NCBI GenBank assembly: GCA_047600805.1 | Contig: JASGKG010000001.1 | Coordinates: forward strand, 2,046,001-2,110,000 | Origin: JADKHC01 sp047600805 | GTDB lineage: Bacteria > Verrucomicrobiota > Verrucomicrobiia > Opitutales > Opitutaceae | Direction: 5' to 3' | DNA: 64,000 nucleotides | Shown: positions 17,483 to 26,062 of the stretch, one piece after another | Position numbering within the stretch: the stretch's first letter is position 1 | Layout of the letters: each line of letters opens with the position of its first letter | Notes under the pieces: model-generated | Seen by the model: only the letters and a program-made list of their open reading frames with translations | Databases searched by the model: none | What the model was told of the DNA's origin: nothing | Made by a program: the position numbers and the translations under genes

Positions 17483-20400
17483 CTAATTCGCCGCCATCGG
17501 CGGACGCGTTTCAGCCCGTGGCTTCCACCGCGTGAGCGCCGCGTGCAATTCAGAAATCCGCACGGGCTTGCTGACGTAGTCGTTCATGCCCACAGCCAGG
17601 CATTTCTCGCGATCACCCTGCATCGCATTCGCCGTCATTGCGATAATGTGCAGGGGGCCCTTCCACGGACATTTCTTCGACGTGTCCGCTTCCATCCGGC
17701 GGATCGCCTGTGTCGCTTCGTAGCCGTCCATTTCCGGCATCTGGCAATCCATGAAAACGACGTCGTATTGAATGCGCTGAAGCGCAGCCAACACCTCGAA
17801 GCCGTTGGCGACCACATCGGCCGTGCAGCCAATCTTCTGAATAATTCCGAGCGCCACCTTTTGGTTCACGCGATTGTCTTCGGCTACGAGAATACGAATC
17901 TTGGGTAATGGAGCTAGGTTTTGATTTTTGGCCGCGAGCCCCGGTGCGGAATCTTCATCGTCGTCGTCGCGCGAGGGTTCGGGACCGCCGTTGACGATGT
18001 TGATCAGCGCCGAGTAGAGCTGCGACTGACGGACCGGTTTGACGAGGAAGACCTCGACGCCGGAGCCACGCAGTTCGTCATTATTGTGCACGTTGCCCGA
18101 GGATGTCAGCAGAACCAACCGCACTGAAGAGAGCACCGGATCGGCCTTGATGGCGCGAGCGAGCATCAGCCCGTCCATCTCGGGCATCTGCATATCGAGC
18201 AGTGCGATCCCATACGGATTTCCCGCTGCAACCGCATCACGAAGAGCTGCAAGCGCCTCCCTGCCCGAGGCAACGGCGTCGCGTTGGATACGCCACGAGC
18301 TCAGCTGCTGGCTGAAGATGATCCGGTTGGTTGCGTTGTCGTCGACGATCAAAACGCGAATCTCGCTCAGATCCTTGGTGAGGTGCCGCGGCGGCGTCGA
18401 CGGGCCTTTTTGTTTTTCGAATTGCGCAGTGAACCAGAACGTCGCGCCTTTGCCCAACGCACTTCTGACGCCAATTTCTCCGCGCATCATCGTCACGAGC
18501 TGTTTGGCGATGGCCAGACCCAAGCCGGTGCCACCATATTTGCGCGTCGTGGAGGTGTCAGCTTGGTTAAACGGTTTAAAGAGACTTCCGATCGCCGATT
18601 CCGCGATGCCGATTCCGCTGTCCGCAATTTCGAAACGAACAATCGCACGGTCGCCCGATTCGCCCTCGCGGGTCACACGGATGACGACGTCGCCCTTTTC
18701 GGTGAACTTGATCGCGTTACTCAAAAGGTTGAGGAGTACCTGGCGCACTCTTCCCGGATCGCCGCGCAACCGTCTCGGAACATCAGGAGCAATGAAGCTC
18801 GCGAGTTCGATGTTTTTGCGAAGCGCCTGGCCAACCAACATGTCCCGGGTGCTCTCGACGATCTCGATCAGGTTGAAATCGAGTATCTCGAAGGTGAGTT
18901 TGCCCGCTTCGATTTTGGAGAAATCGAGAATGTCGTTAACGATCGTGAGCAACGCGTCGGCGCTGTTGCGAGCGGTGTTTGCATACTCGTACTGCTGGTC
19001 GTCCAACTTTGTATCCAACAGAAGCCCGGTCATGCCGATCACGCCGTTCATGGGCGTGCGGATTTCGTGGCTCATATTGGCGAGAAACTCGCTCTTGGCC
19101 TTGGCGGCTGTTTCGGCGGCGTCTTTTGCGAGACGCAGTTCGTGCGTTCGAACTTCAACCAATTTTTCGAGTTCTTGCGTGCGAAACTTATCCTGCCGCA
19201 CCCGCCAGCGATGAACGTACACGATCGCCACCGACACCGTGACCCCGAGCAGCGAATAGAACCAAATCGTCTGGAAGAAAAACGCCTCCACTTTAAAGCT
19301 GAGCTTGGCCCCAGCTTCGTTCCAAACGCCGTTGTTGTTGCAGGCCGTGACATAAAACGTGTAGTCACCCGGCGGCAAACGATCGTACCTGATGCTGTGA
19401 CGCGTGCCGCTATCCTTCCAGTCCTTGTCCAGCGGCGCGAGTTTCACACGGAAACGCACTTTTTCCGGAGCAAACAAATTGATGCCTGAGTAATAGATCT
19501 GAACATCCGTGCTGCCCGGCGGCACGACCAAACGCTCTTTCAATGATACGTCGGCTCCACTGATTTGCACGCGCTCGATGTGAACCGGCGGGGGCGATTT
19601 ATTGATAAGGACTTGTTCGGGATGAATGATTGCGACGCCCCGGTCCGTGGCGAACAACAAACGTCCATCGCGCGTCCGACAAGCGTTCGGGAAGCCTTGA
19701 ATGTTGCATTCGACAGAGCTTAGCCCATCGAAACGGTTATACATCTGCGGTTCCAAAACCGTTCGTTTTCCTTCGGCTACTTCGTCGAATTCTTCGTGAA
19801 AAATCCGCATGAAGCCTCGGGGACACGCAATCCAATAGTAGCCAAGCTTGTCCTCGAGCATTCCGCCGATGAAGTCGTCCAGCAACCCATCGCGCGTGGT
19901 GAAGACGCGCCAGTGGCCGTCCTTAAATCGATTAAGTCCACCACCCTCGGTCGTGACCCAAATTGTACCTGACGAGTCTTCGAATAATCCTCGCGGCGCC
20001 ACATCCGAGATCTCGCGACCGCAATGAAAGGCCGTCCATTTTCCATTTTTATATCGTGCAACCCCCGCGGGCGGCACTGTCACCCAGATGTCGTCGTTGG
20101 AGGCTCTCAGCACCGCCTTGAACATGTTGCTGGCTAAGCCGGGTAAAACGGTCCACCCCTGAAACACTTCTCCTGTTCCCCGGTAGAGGCCGCCATCGCA
20201 GGCGATCCATTTCGAACCATCACGCGCCAACGCCACAGAGTTCGCCCGCGGATGACCGAGACCCGGCAAGGTGGCACCCGGTTGGCTGGTGATGAGCTTC
20301 CGCCATTCGGTTTGATGCTGAGCATCATAATAATTTTTCCAGCTACCTCCACTGTTCCCAAAGAAACCGTTCACAGCACCAATCCAGAGACTTCCTGTAT

Positions 20401-21592
20401 GGTCTTCAGCAATGCTAAGGATCTGCGCGGGTACGTCTTCACTGCTCCCCGCAACGCGTTGGGCTTTCTGGCCGTCAAACCGATACAAACCACCACCCCA
20501 CAGACCGATCCAGAACGCTTCATCCTTGGATTCACAAACTGAATACACCGACAACTGTTCCAGCCCTTCCGCGAGAGCCACACTGGAGGAGACTGAATCG
20601 GTGAGCTGAAACAGCCCTATCGAACTGGCAACCCAGACGCCGCCCTCGCGGTCTTCAAATACCTGCGCAAGCGCGGTGAGCCCGAAATGCTCGGGGTATT
20701 TGGCTAGCTCCACCTTTTCCTCTGCCAGCCGGTACAGCCCTCCGTACGTGCAAATCCAAAGCACCCCGTTCCGATCGAAATGCATGTCGGCCACACGCGG
20801 ATTAGTGAGCCCCTCAGCTACACCGAACATCTTCGTGGTGCCGTCAGGACGGATGCAGAAGACGCCTTTGCTTGAGCTCGTCCAGACCGAACCGTCCGGT
20901 CGCTCTATAACACTCGTGAATGCCTCTCCAGGCAGACCGAGTGCGGCCGAGATATTTTCTATCTGGTCGCCTTTTATGCGCCAGAGTTCGCTGGCGCTCA
21001 CCCAAGTTGAACCATCGGACCGCTCCAAATATCCCCGCACTACACCGGTCACTTTTTTCCACGGTCCACCGGGCGTGCTGATCTTGCCGTCGCGCACCAT
21101 TGAAATCCCCGTGCGCGTGCACGCGATGATCGTCCCATCGGAGCTAAGAAAGAGCGATCGGACGTAATTGTTGCCCAAACCATCTTCTGCCGTAAAGCGG
21201 TCGAAGTAGCCGTCGCGCCACCGAAACAATCCCATATCTCCACCAAACCATAACGTACCGTCTTTCCCTTCGACCGCCGAAAAGAAGCCGCCACCCCGCA
21301 GCTCAGGGTTGTTCACCGCAGAAAACGGAGCAAAATGACTGCCGTCGAAGCGCGCCAGGCCCTGAGCCGTCGCCACCCAAAGGTACCCGTCGCGACTCTG
21401 CATTATCGCGCGAACTTTATTTGAAGGGAGCCCGTGTTCCGTGAACCAACCATGGATCGTGTAACTGCCAGCGTCCCGGTCTGGATTCAGTGCTTTCATC
21501 GATTCCGCTGAAATCAAGCAGCCCACCCAAGCGAGCCACCAGCGCGCGGCACGCTTCATCCAGCCGAAGAGCGGTTTTAGATTCTGATCCAA
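17483..21592 (-). CDS. Hybrid sensor histidine kinase/response regulator with two-component propeller domain
   Basis: The 1369-aa protein has an N-terminal signal or anchor, then two seven-bladed-propeller-type repeat regions (YLWVATAQGLARFDG, LWFGGDMGLFRW and similar, residues about 45-680). A Y_Y_Y domain (NNNGVWNEAG) and a transmembrane helix (FYSLLGVTVSVAIVYVH) follow. HisKA has phospho-acceptor His842 in FLANMSHEIRTPMNG. HATPase_c has NAIKF, DSGIGI and GGTGLGLAI. Two receiver domains carry Asp1133 (LLDMQMPEMDG) and Asp1282 (FMDCQMPEMDG). No DNA-binding domain is present, unlike classical Bacteroides HTCS proteins. It probably senses an extracellular saccharide or similar ligand. It converges on ETF-QO with 13 bp between the stops. 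Confidence 0.93.
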   Translation of the reverse strand: MDQNLKPLFGWMKRAARWWLAWVGCLISAESMKALNPDRDAGSYTIHGWFTEHGLPSNKVRAIMQSRDGYLWVATAQGLARFDGSHFAPFSAVNNPELRGGGFFSAVEGKDGTLWFGGDMGLFRWRDGYFDRFTAEDGLGNNYVRSLFLSSDGTIIACTRTGISMVRDGKISTPGGPWKKVTGVVRGYLERSDGSTWVSASELWRIKGDQIENISAALGLPGEAFTSVIERPDGSVWTSSSKGVFCIRPDGTTKMFGVAEGLTNPRVADMHFDRNGVLWICTYGGLYRLAEEKVELAKYPEHFGLTALAQVFEDREGGVWVASSIGLFQLTDSVSSSVALAEGLEQLSVYSVCESKDEAFWIGLWGGGLYRFDGQKAQRVAGSSEDVPAQILSIAEDHTGSLWIGAVNGFFGNSGGSWKNYYDAQHQTEWRKLITSQPGATLPGLGHPRANSVALARDGSKWIACDGGLYRGTGEVFQGWTVLPGLASNMFKAVLRASNDDIWVTVPPAGVARYKNGKWTAFHCGREISDVAPRGLFEDSSGTIWVTTEGGGLNRFKDGHWRVFTTRDGLLDDFIGGMLEDKLGYYWIACPRGFMRIFHEEFDEVAEGKRTVLEPQMYNRFDGLSSVECNIQGFPNACRTRDGRLLFATDRGVAIIHPEQVLINKSPPPVHIERVQISGADVSLKERLVVPPGSTDVQIYYSGINLFAPEKVRFRVKLAPLDKDWKDSGTRHSIRYDRLPPGDYTFYVTACNNNGVWNEAGAKLSFKVEAFFFQTIWFYSLLGVTVSVAIVYVHRWRVRQDKFRTQELEKLVEVRTHELRLAKDAAETAAKAKSEFLANMSHEIRTPMNGVIGMTGLLLDTKLDDQQYEYANTARNSADALLTIVNDILDFSKIEAGKLTFEILDFNLIEIVESTRDMLVGQALRKNIELASFIAPDVPRRLRGDPGRVRQVLLNLLSNAIKFTEKGDVVIRVTREGESGDRAIVRFEIADSGIGIAESAIGSLFKPFNQADTSTTRKYGGTGLGLAIAKQLVTMMRGEIGVRSALGKGATFWFTAQFEKQKGPSTPPRHLTKDLSEIRVLIVDDNATNRIIFSQQLSSWRIQRDAVASGREALAALRDAVAAGNPYGIALLDMQMPEMDGLMLARAIKADPVLSSVRLVLLTSSGNVHNNDELRGSGVEVFLVKPVRQSQLYSALINIVNGGPEPSRDDDDEDSAPGLAAKNQNLAPLPKIRILVAEDNRVNQKVALGIIQKIGCTADVVANGFEVLAALQRIQYDVVFMDCQMPEMDGYEATQAIRRMEADTSKKCPWKGPLHIIAMTANAMQGDREKCLAVGMNDYVSKPVRISELHAALTRWKPRAETRPPMAAN

Positions 21593-21829
21593 GAAGTGAA
21601 TATAAAATTAAGCCACTGGCACGGAATTATTTCGGGGCTAAAGTGATATACCTCTCTTCGGCGCAAATTAACACCGGTTGAGTGGCTGCCCTCTTATAAT
21701 TTGAATTGCGAGAAATAGTGTGGTTTTCGAAGCTCTGCCCTTTACGAAACGTGCTTTTTACCAGTCTACATCATTAGTCGATCTCTAAAACCCCAATCAA
21801 TCTACCAAGTCGGTCGATAACAAGTATTT

Positions 21830-22642
21830 ATGCCAACAGCCTACCAAATCGTCGTCTGCGGCAGCCTCGTGCCAGACCCGTTGCAAACGCTGGAACCCGT
21901 GTCCTCGCCCACCGGTCCAGCCCTAAAAAACGAAATGATGCTCCCCGCCGTGCTCGACCCGTGGGCCGGCCACGCTCTTTTCGAGGCAGCTAATCTCGCA
22001 AAACAAAACCCTGGAACAAAGGTCTGGTTCGTCAGCATGGGGCCGAAGGCGAAGCTCCAGCAGGTCATGATGACGATCGCGCAAAAAGTTCCTTTCGAAC
22101 TTGTCGCTATCGACGGTCCCGCCAGTGGCTTCACTGAAGCCAGCGAAACTGCCGCTGCACTCGCCGAGGCGATTTCGGCCATCCCCGGTTTGGATAAGTC
22201 GAAATTGTTCGTTTTCGGCGGTTGGGAATCCGCCTCTCGCGGAGCCGGCGCCACCATGCAGATGGTCGGCGAGCGTCTCGGCATCACCGATCAGTTTCAA
22301 GGCGTCGATCAGCTGGGCGTTCAGCCCGATGGCTCGTTCAAAGTTCTCGAGCGCATCGAGGGCGGAAAACATCAGGTTTCCATCTGCAGCGCTCTTCCCG
22401 CCTTGCTGGGCTGGGCCACCGGCAATCTGCCCGAACCAGCCAATAACCCCCAAGTCGGCATGCTCAACATGCGCACGGTCATGCCCGCGCTGCAAAAGGC
22501 CAAGATCGTCAAGCTCCCCGGCGAGGGCTTGTCGTTCGCCAGCGTCACGTTGCCAAAACAACGCCGTGAGACAAAGATCGTCAAAGACATGTCGCCCGAC
22601 GACATCGCCAAGGAAATCGTCGAGTGGATCAACAAAGACTAA
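21830..22642 (+). CDS. etfB: Electron transfer flavoprotein beta subunit family protein
   Basis: The 270-aa protein resembles EtfB through YQIVVCGSLVPDP, LDPWAGHALFEAANLA, AIDGPASGFTEASETAAALA and FGGWESASRGAGATMQMVGERLG. The family's usual sequence is modified throughout, so this is a divergent branch. With EtfA it forms a soluble dimer that carries electrons from the acyl-CoA dehydrogenase to ETF-QO. The start ATG lies 237 bp from the divergent histidine kinase, so a promoter should lie in that gap. The gap contains no other gene. Confidence 0.85.
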   Translation: MPTAYQIVVCGSLVPDPLQTLEPVSSPTGPALKNEMMLPAVLDPWAGHALFEAANLAKQNPGTKVWFVSMGPKAKLQQVMMTIAQKVPFELVAIDGPASGFTEASETAAALAEAISAIPGLDKSKLFVFGGWESASRGAGATMQMVGERLGITDQFQGVDQLGVQPDGSFKVLERIEGGKHQVSICSALPALLGWATGNLPEPANNPQVGMLNMRTVMPALQKAKIVKLPGEGLSFASVTLPKQRRETKIVKDMSPDDIAKEIVEWINKD

Positions 22643-22659
22643 CCGCCGCGCACACTGCC

Positions 22660-23688
22660 ATGGAAACCATTCTCTTTCTCGCTCACACTGAAGCCGACGG
22701 AACGCTTCCGAAAACCGCTTTCGAATCGCTTGGCGCTGCCAAGGCCCTGAGCACCTCGCTTGCCGGCTCGACCTTCATCGTCGGTCTCATCGGCGAACAC
22801 GTTGAAGCCGCCGGCAACCAAATCGCCACCTGCGGCGCGACCCGCTTCCTCACTGTTTCCGGTCAGCCTTTCGCGCAAGCTCGCTACGCGACTGACGTCC
22901 TCGCCGTGGAAGCGATCGGCAAAGCCTCGGGCGCGACGATCATCATCGGCCCCGCCACCTCGCGCTGGAATCGCGTGATGGCCGGAGCTGCCCAACGCCT
23001 CGGCGGGCGAATCGACACCCACGCGACCGCGATCAGCGCCGCCGACGGGAAACTCTCCGTCACCCGTTGGTATTATCGCCAGCGCATGGAGGGCGTTCTC
23101 ACGCGCACGCAACGCCCCTGGGTTGTACTCCTAGAATCTGGTTGTGCTCCGGCTTGGGCCGGCAGCGCTGGCACTGCAAATCTCGAAGCCGTCGTCGTCA
23201 ACGTCTCCGCAGTCCGCACGACGGTGACGGGTGTGCAGGCTCCCAGGGCCGATGCCCAAACCATCCGCCCTGACGCCAAGCTCCTCTTCGTTGCCGGCGC
23301 TGGCTGGACGAAGAAACAAGCCGACGGACAGGCTCACGCCCTCGAAGCCGAAAAACTCATCCTCGGTTTCCTCGACAGAACAAAAGCTTCGCTCGGCAGC
23401 ACCAAATCGCTCGTCGATCTCAGCGGTGAAGGCCAGGCCGTGCTCACGTTCATGACGCACCTCAACCAAATCGGTCAGACCGGCGCGACACCGCGTCACC
23501 CGAAAGGTTTGGCCACCTGCTGTCACGGCGAAGAGCCGCACACCGTGGGCTGGCGCTTCATCAACGAGCGCCGCGCGATCAATCTCAACGCCGCCTGCAG
23601 CTGGGCCCAAGGCAAGGCCGACGTCCTCTACGTCGCCGACAGCTTTGCGGTCATGCGCAAGGTCAACGAACTCCTCGGATCCAAGTAA
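22660..23688 (+). CDS. etfA: Electron transfer flavoprotein alpha subunit family protein
   Basis: The frame is open from 22624, but those codons overlap etfB. The ATG at 22660, 17 bp after the etfB stop, begins METILFLAHTEADGTLPK and gives 342 aa. The N-terminal alpha/beta domain and the C-terminal FAD domain (LLFVAGAGWTKKQADGQAH, HLNQIGQTGATPRHPKGL) fit EtfA. However, the usual GISGAIQH segment reads ERRAINLNAACSWAQGKADV, so the flavin site is altered. A strong terminator follows. Confidence 0.82.
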   Translation: METILFLAHTEADGTLPKTAFESLGAAKALSTSLAGSTFIVGLIGEHVEAAGNQIATCGATRFLTVSGQPFAQARYATDVLAVEAIGKASGATIIIGPATSRWNRVMAGAAQRLGGRIDTHATAISAADGKLSVTRWYYRQRMEGVLTRTQRPWVVLLESGCAPAWAGSAGTANLEAVVVNVSAVRTTVTGVQAPRADAQTIRPDAKLLFVAGAGWTKKQADGQAHALEAEKLILGFLDRTKASLGSTKSLVDLSGEGQAVLTFMTHLNQIGQTGATPRHPKGLATCCHGEEPHTVGWRFINERRAINLNAACSWAQGKADVLYVADSFAVMRKVNELLGSK

Positions 23689-23713
23689 CGGTCCTCCTCA
23701 GTTCAAACCTTTC

Positions 23714-23747
23714 AAAGGCGAGCCCGCAACGGCTCGCCTTTTCTTTT
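23714..23747 (+). terminator. Intrinsic terminator after etfA
   Basis: A perfect 11-bp stem, AAAGGCGAGCC (23714-23724) with GGCTCGCCTTT (23731-23741), has a 6-nt loop (CGCAAC) and a T-rich tail. It ends the etfBA operon. Confidence 0.88.
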
Positions 23748-23853
23748 TCGGAAACCGCCGTGATTCGCGCAGCCTGTAAGTAGCATCTGGATACACGGGC
23801 TCACGTCAGCATTGCAGCACGCGCCGACCTCCGGCAGGCTTGATCCTTTTTCC

Positions 23854-24771
23854 ATGATCGTCCGTCCACGTCCTCACTGGCTACGCATGCTCTTTATCTG
23901 GCGCGGTTCTGTGCTGCCAAGGATCATGCCACAGCTCCTCTTCACCACCGGGCTGGCGGTGATCGTCGCCTGCACGCATGGAACCTTGGGTGAATGGAAA
24001 CCCACGCTCACGCTCGCGCCGTTCACACTCCTCGGCCTCGCGGTCGCTATTTTTCTCGGCTTTCGAAATAGCGCGAGCTACGACCGCTACTGGGAAGCAC
24101 GCCGGATCTGGGGCGCGCTGCTCAACGACAGCCGCACTCTTGCGCGACAGGTGCTCACGCTCACCGACTGCACTCACGAGGAAAAACGCGCGATGGTGTA
24201 CTTGCTCGTCGCTTTCGTTCACGCATTGCGCAACCAGCTCCGCCAAAAAACCGACGACACAGCCCTGCTGACACTCATCCCTGCCGCCGATCACGAGCGG
24301 GTTCGACAAGCTCAATATAAACCCGCGGTGATTTTGGTCCTTTTCAGCGAAAAGCTTTCAGCCGCGCGCAAGGCCGGCCAAGTCGAACCCATTTTGGCCA
24401 GCGCCTTTGAGCCTGCTCTAGGAGGACTTTCGCACGTGCTCGGTGGCTGCGAACGCATCGCCAATACGCCGATACCTTTCACCTACTCCGTGATCATTCA
24501 CCGAGTCATTTACCTGTACTGCATTCTGCTCCCATTCGGCTTGGTGGACTCCGTGGGACCACTCACGCCGCTCGTCGTAGCCTTCGTGGCCTACACGTTT
24601 TTCGCGTTGGAAGCTTTGAGCGATGAACTCGAAGAACCCTTCGGCACCATGCCAAACGACCTGCCGCTCGACGCGATGACCCGCAGCATCGAACGCACAT
24701 TGCGGGAAACCGTGGGCGAAACAAACCTTCCGCCAGCAGCCATGGCCGATTCTGATTTTCTCCTATCGTAA
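23854..24771 (+). CDS. Bestrophin-like (UPF0187/YneE-type) membrane channel protein
   Basis: An upstream TTG (23812) extends the frame, but the ATG at 23854 begins the conserved MIVRPRPHWLRMLFIWRGSV. The 305-aa protein has transmembrane segments near residues 25-45, 50-68 and 205-250, and the bestrophin signature AIFLGFRNSASYDRYWEARR. Bacterial bestrophins are pentameric ion channels of the inner membrane; the ion here cannot be told. It is a single-gene unit, separated from etfA by a terminator and converging on the SGNH gene. Confidence 0.88.
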   Translation: MIVRPRPHWLRMLFIWRGSVLPRIMPQLLFTTGLAVIVACTHGTLGEWKPTLTLAPFTLLGLAVAIFLGFRNSASYDRYWEARRIWGALLNDSRTLARQVLTLTDCTHEEKRAMVYLLVAFVHALRNQLRQKTDDTALLTLIPAADHERVRQAQYKPAVILVLFSEKLSAARKAGQVEPILASAFEPALGGLSHVLGGCERIANTPIPFTYSVIIHRVIYLYCILLPFGLVDSVGPLTPLVVAFVAYTFFALEALSDELEEPFGTMPNDLPLDAMTRSIERTLRETVGETNLPPAAMADSDFLLS

Positions 24772-24808
24772 GGTTCGCTTCGGACGGCGAGCCCCTTCGG
24801 CGATACTT

Positions 24809-25921
24809 TTATTCGCTCTTGTCGACAAGTCTATGAACAAACGGTTGTGCCCTAAGCCAGCCGATCAATTCGTCTGCCATCGCTCGTTGATCGCTTACGC
24901 GCGGATGTAATTCCGACCAGTGTTGGAACACGAAATGATGCACGTGCGGATCTGTTGCCTTGAGTTGTTGCACAGCAGATTCCCACGGAAGCCGCAGGCG
25001 TTCGCTCTTCGCGCCGCCCGACATGCCGCCACGCAGCAGAATGATTTCCGCCTTTGGATACGCCTGACGCATCGCTCGCACCAAGTCGACGTAGCCTTCT
25101 GTAAAGCCCTTCGGAAACGGCGTGCCGGCGTTCTTAGTGAAAGAATCATCGTTCTCGCCATAGTTCACGAAGACCAAATCCGGCTCCCAGCCGTTTTCGT
25201 CGGCCTTCGGCGAATCGATCTCCGGATAAAGTCGATCCCAAATCTGCCCAGCGATTTTCGGCACATAACCTTCCACTATACCCATTCCACTCACGGCCGT
25301 GTTGCGATAGCCAGCGCCAAAAGCCTTGGCCGTGAGCGCAGCGTAACTGAACGCGTTGTTGTGCGTCGCACGGCTCTCCCATTGATCCACCGCTCCGTCT
25401 TCGTCGCACGCACCGACCGTGATCGAATCTCCGAAAAAGTGCAGGCGAAGCTTGGGCGTGGCCGTTTCAAACTTTTCCAGTTTGCCGCCCGCCGATAACT
25501 CAATCGAGTCGAGCGTCGCGTACCCGGCGTCGGCCTCACTGCGCTTGAAGAGAGTGACACGATGGCTGCCGGGCGGGAGCTCTTTCGAAAAGGCTATAAC
25601 CACCGGTTCGGCGCCCTCTTTCACCTCGATCATGCTCTGCTGAGCTTCCAGAGTGAGATCAAAAAACGCCGAACCTTTTCTTCCCCCAAAACGCAGCGCT
25701 AAAAAATCTCCGGTGAACGAAAACTCCAGGCTGGAGCCTTGCCAGATAAAGACCGGAGCTGCCGGATTTCTGCGGTCGAGACGTCCTTCAAAATGAAGAG
25801 CCGGATGGGCGGCGGAAACGAGGCGGGTGGCAGGCATTTTCATTGCGGGAGAAGAAGGAAGCGGCGCGCAGGCTGAACCAAGAACTCCGATTACGGCGAT
25901 GAGAGATAGACCGACGCGCAT
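24809..25921 (-). CDS. Exported SGNH/GDSL carbohydrate esterase (CE2-like)
   Basis: The 370-aa protein has a hydrophobic export signal ending in GVLGSAC, possibly a weak lipobox, so it may be a lipoprotein. An N-terminal beta-sandwich (about 40-150: FIWQGSSLEFSFTGDFLALR) precedes the SGNH domain with HFFGDSITVG (catalytic Ser), NYGEND and ELHPRVSDQ (catalytic His). This two-domain order matches CE2 acetyl-xylan/glucomannan esterases. It would remove acetyl groups from polysaccharides outside the cytoplasm. The upstream neighbour is the porin gene, separated by a terminator. Confidence 0.85.
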   Translation of the reverse strand: MRVGLSLIAVIGVLGSACAPLPSSPAMKMPATRLVSAAHPALHFEGRLDRRNPAAPVFIWQGSSLEFSFTGDFLALRFGGRKGSAFFDLTLEAQQSMIEVKEGAEPVVIAFSKELPPGSHRVTLFKRSEADAGYATLDSIELSAGGKLEKFETATPKLRLHFFGDSITVGACDEDGAVDQWESRATHNNAFSYAALTAKAFGAGYRNTAVSGMGIVEGYVPKIAGQIWDRLYPEIDSPKADENGWEPDLVFVNYGENDDSFTKNAGTPFPKGFTEGYVDLVRAMRQAYPKAEIILLRGGMSGGAKSERLRLPWESAVQQLKATDPHVHHFVFQHWSELHPRVSDQRAMADELIGWLRAQPFVHRLVDKSE

Positions 25922-26003
25922 AGCTTGTTAGTCCCAACAAAGGCGCGACGAAGTCAATTTCGCCGACATAAAAATCAGCAGCAGCCGCAGAAGATCCTTG
26001 GCC

Positions 26004-26034
26004 AAAAAACAGGCGCGGCTGTTTTTGCCGCGCC
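26004..26034 (-). terminator. Intrinsic terminator after the porin gene (leftward)
   Basis: GGCGCGGC (26012-26019) pairs perfectly with GCCGCGCC (26027-26034) over a 7-nt loop. Read leftward, it is followed by a T6 run (the A6 at 26004-26009). It ends the porin transcript before the SGNH gene. Confidence 0.85.
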
Positions 26035-26062
26035 CGTGGTTCCACCAAAACCGCGATTAAAA

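Noticed and set aside
18284..19489. 401-codon open frame antisense to the hybrid kinase
   Set aside because: It overlaps the conserved HisKA and HATPase region and shows no domain of its own.
21613..21640. Sigma-54-like -24 element (TGGCACG) between the kinase and etfB
   Set aside because: The -12 TTGC element is missing at the required distance.
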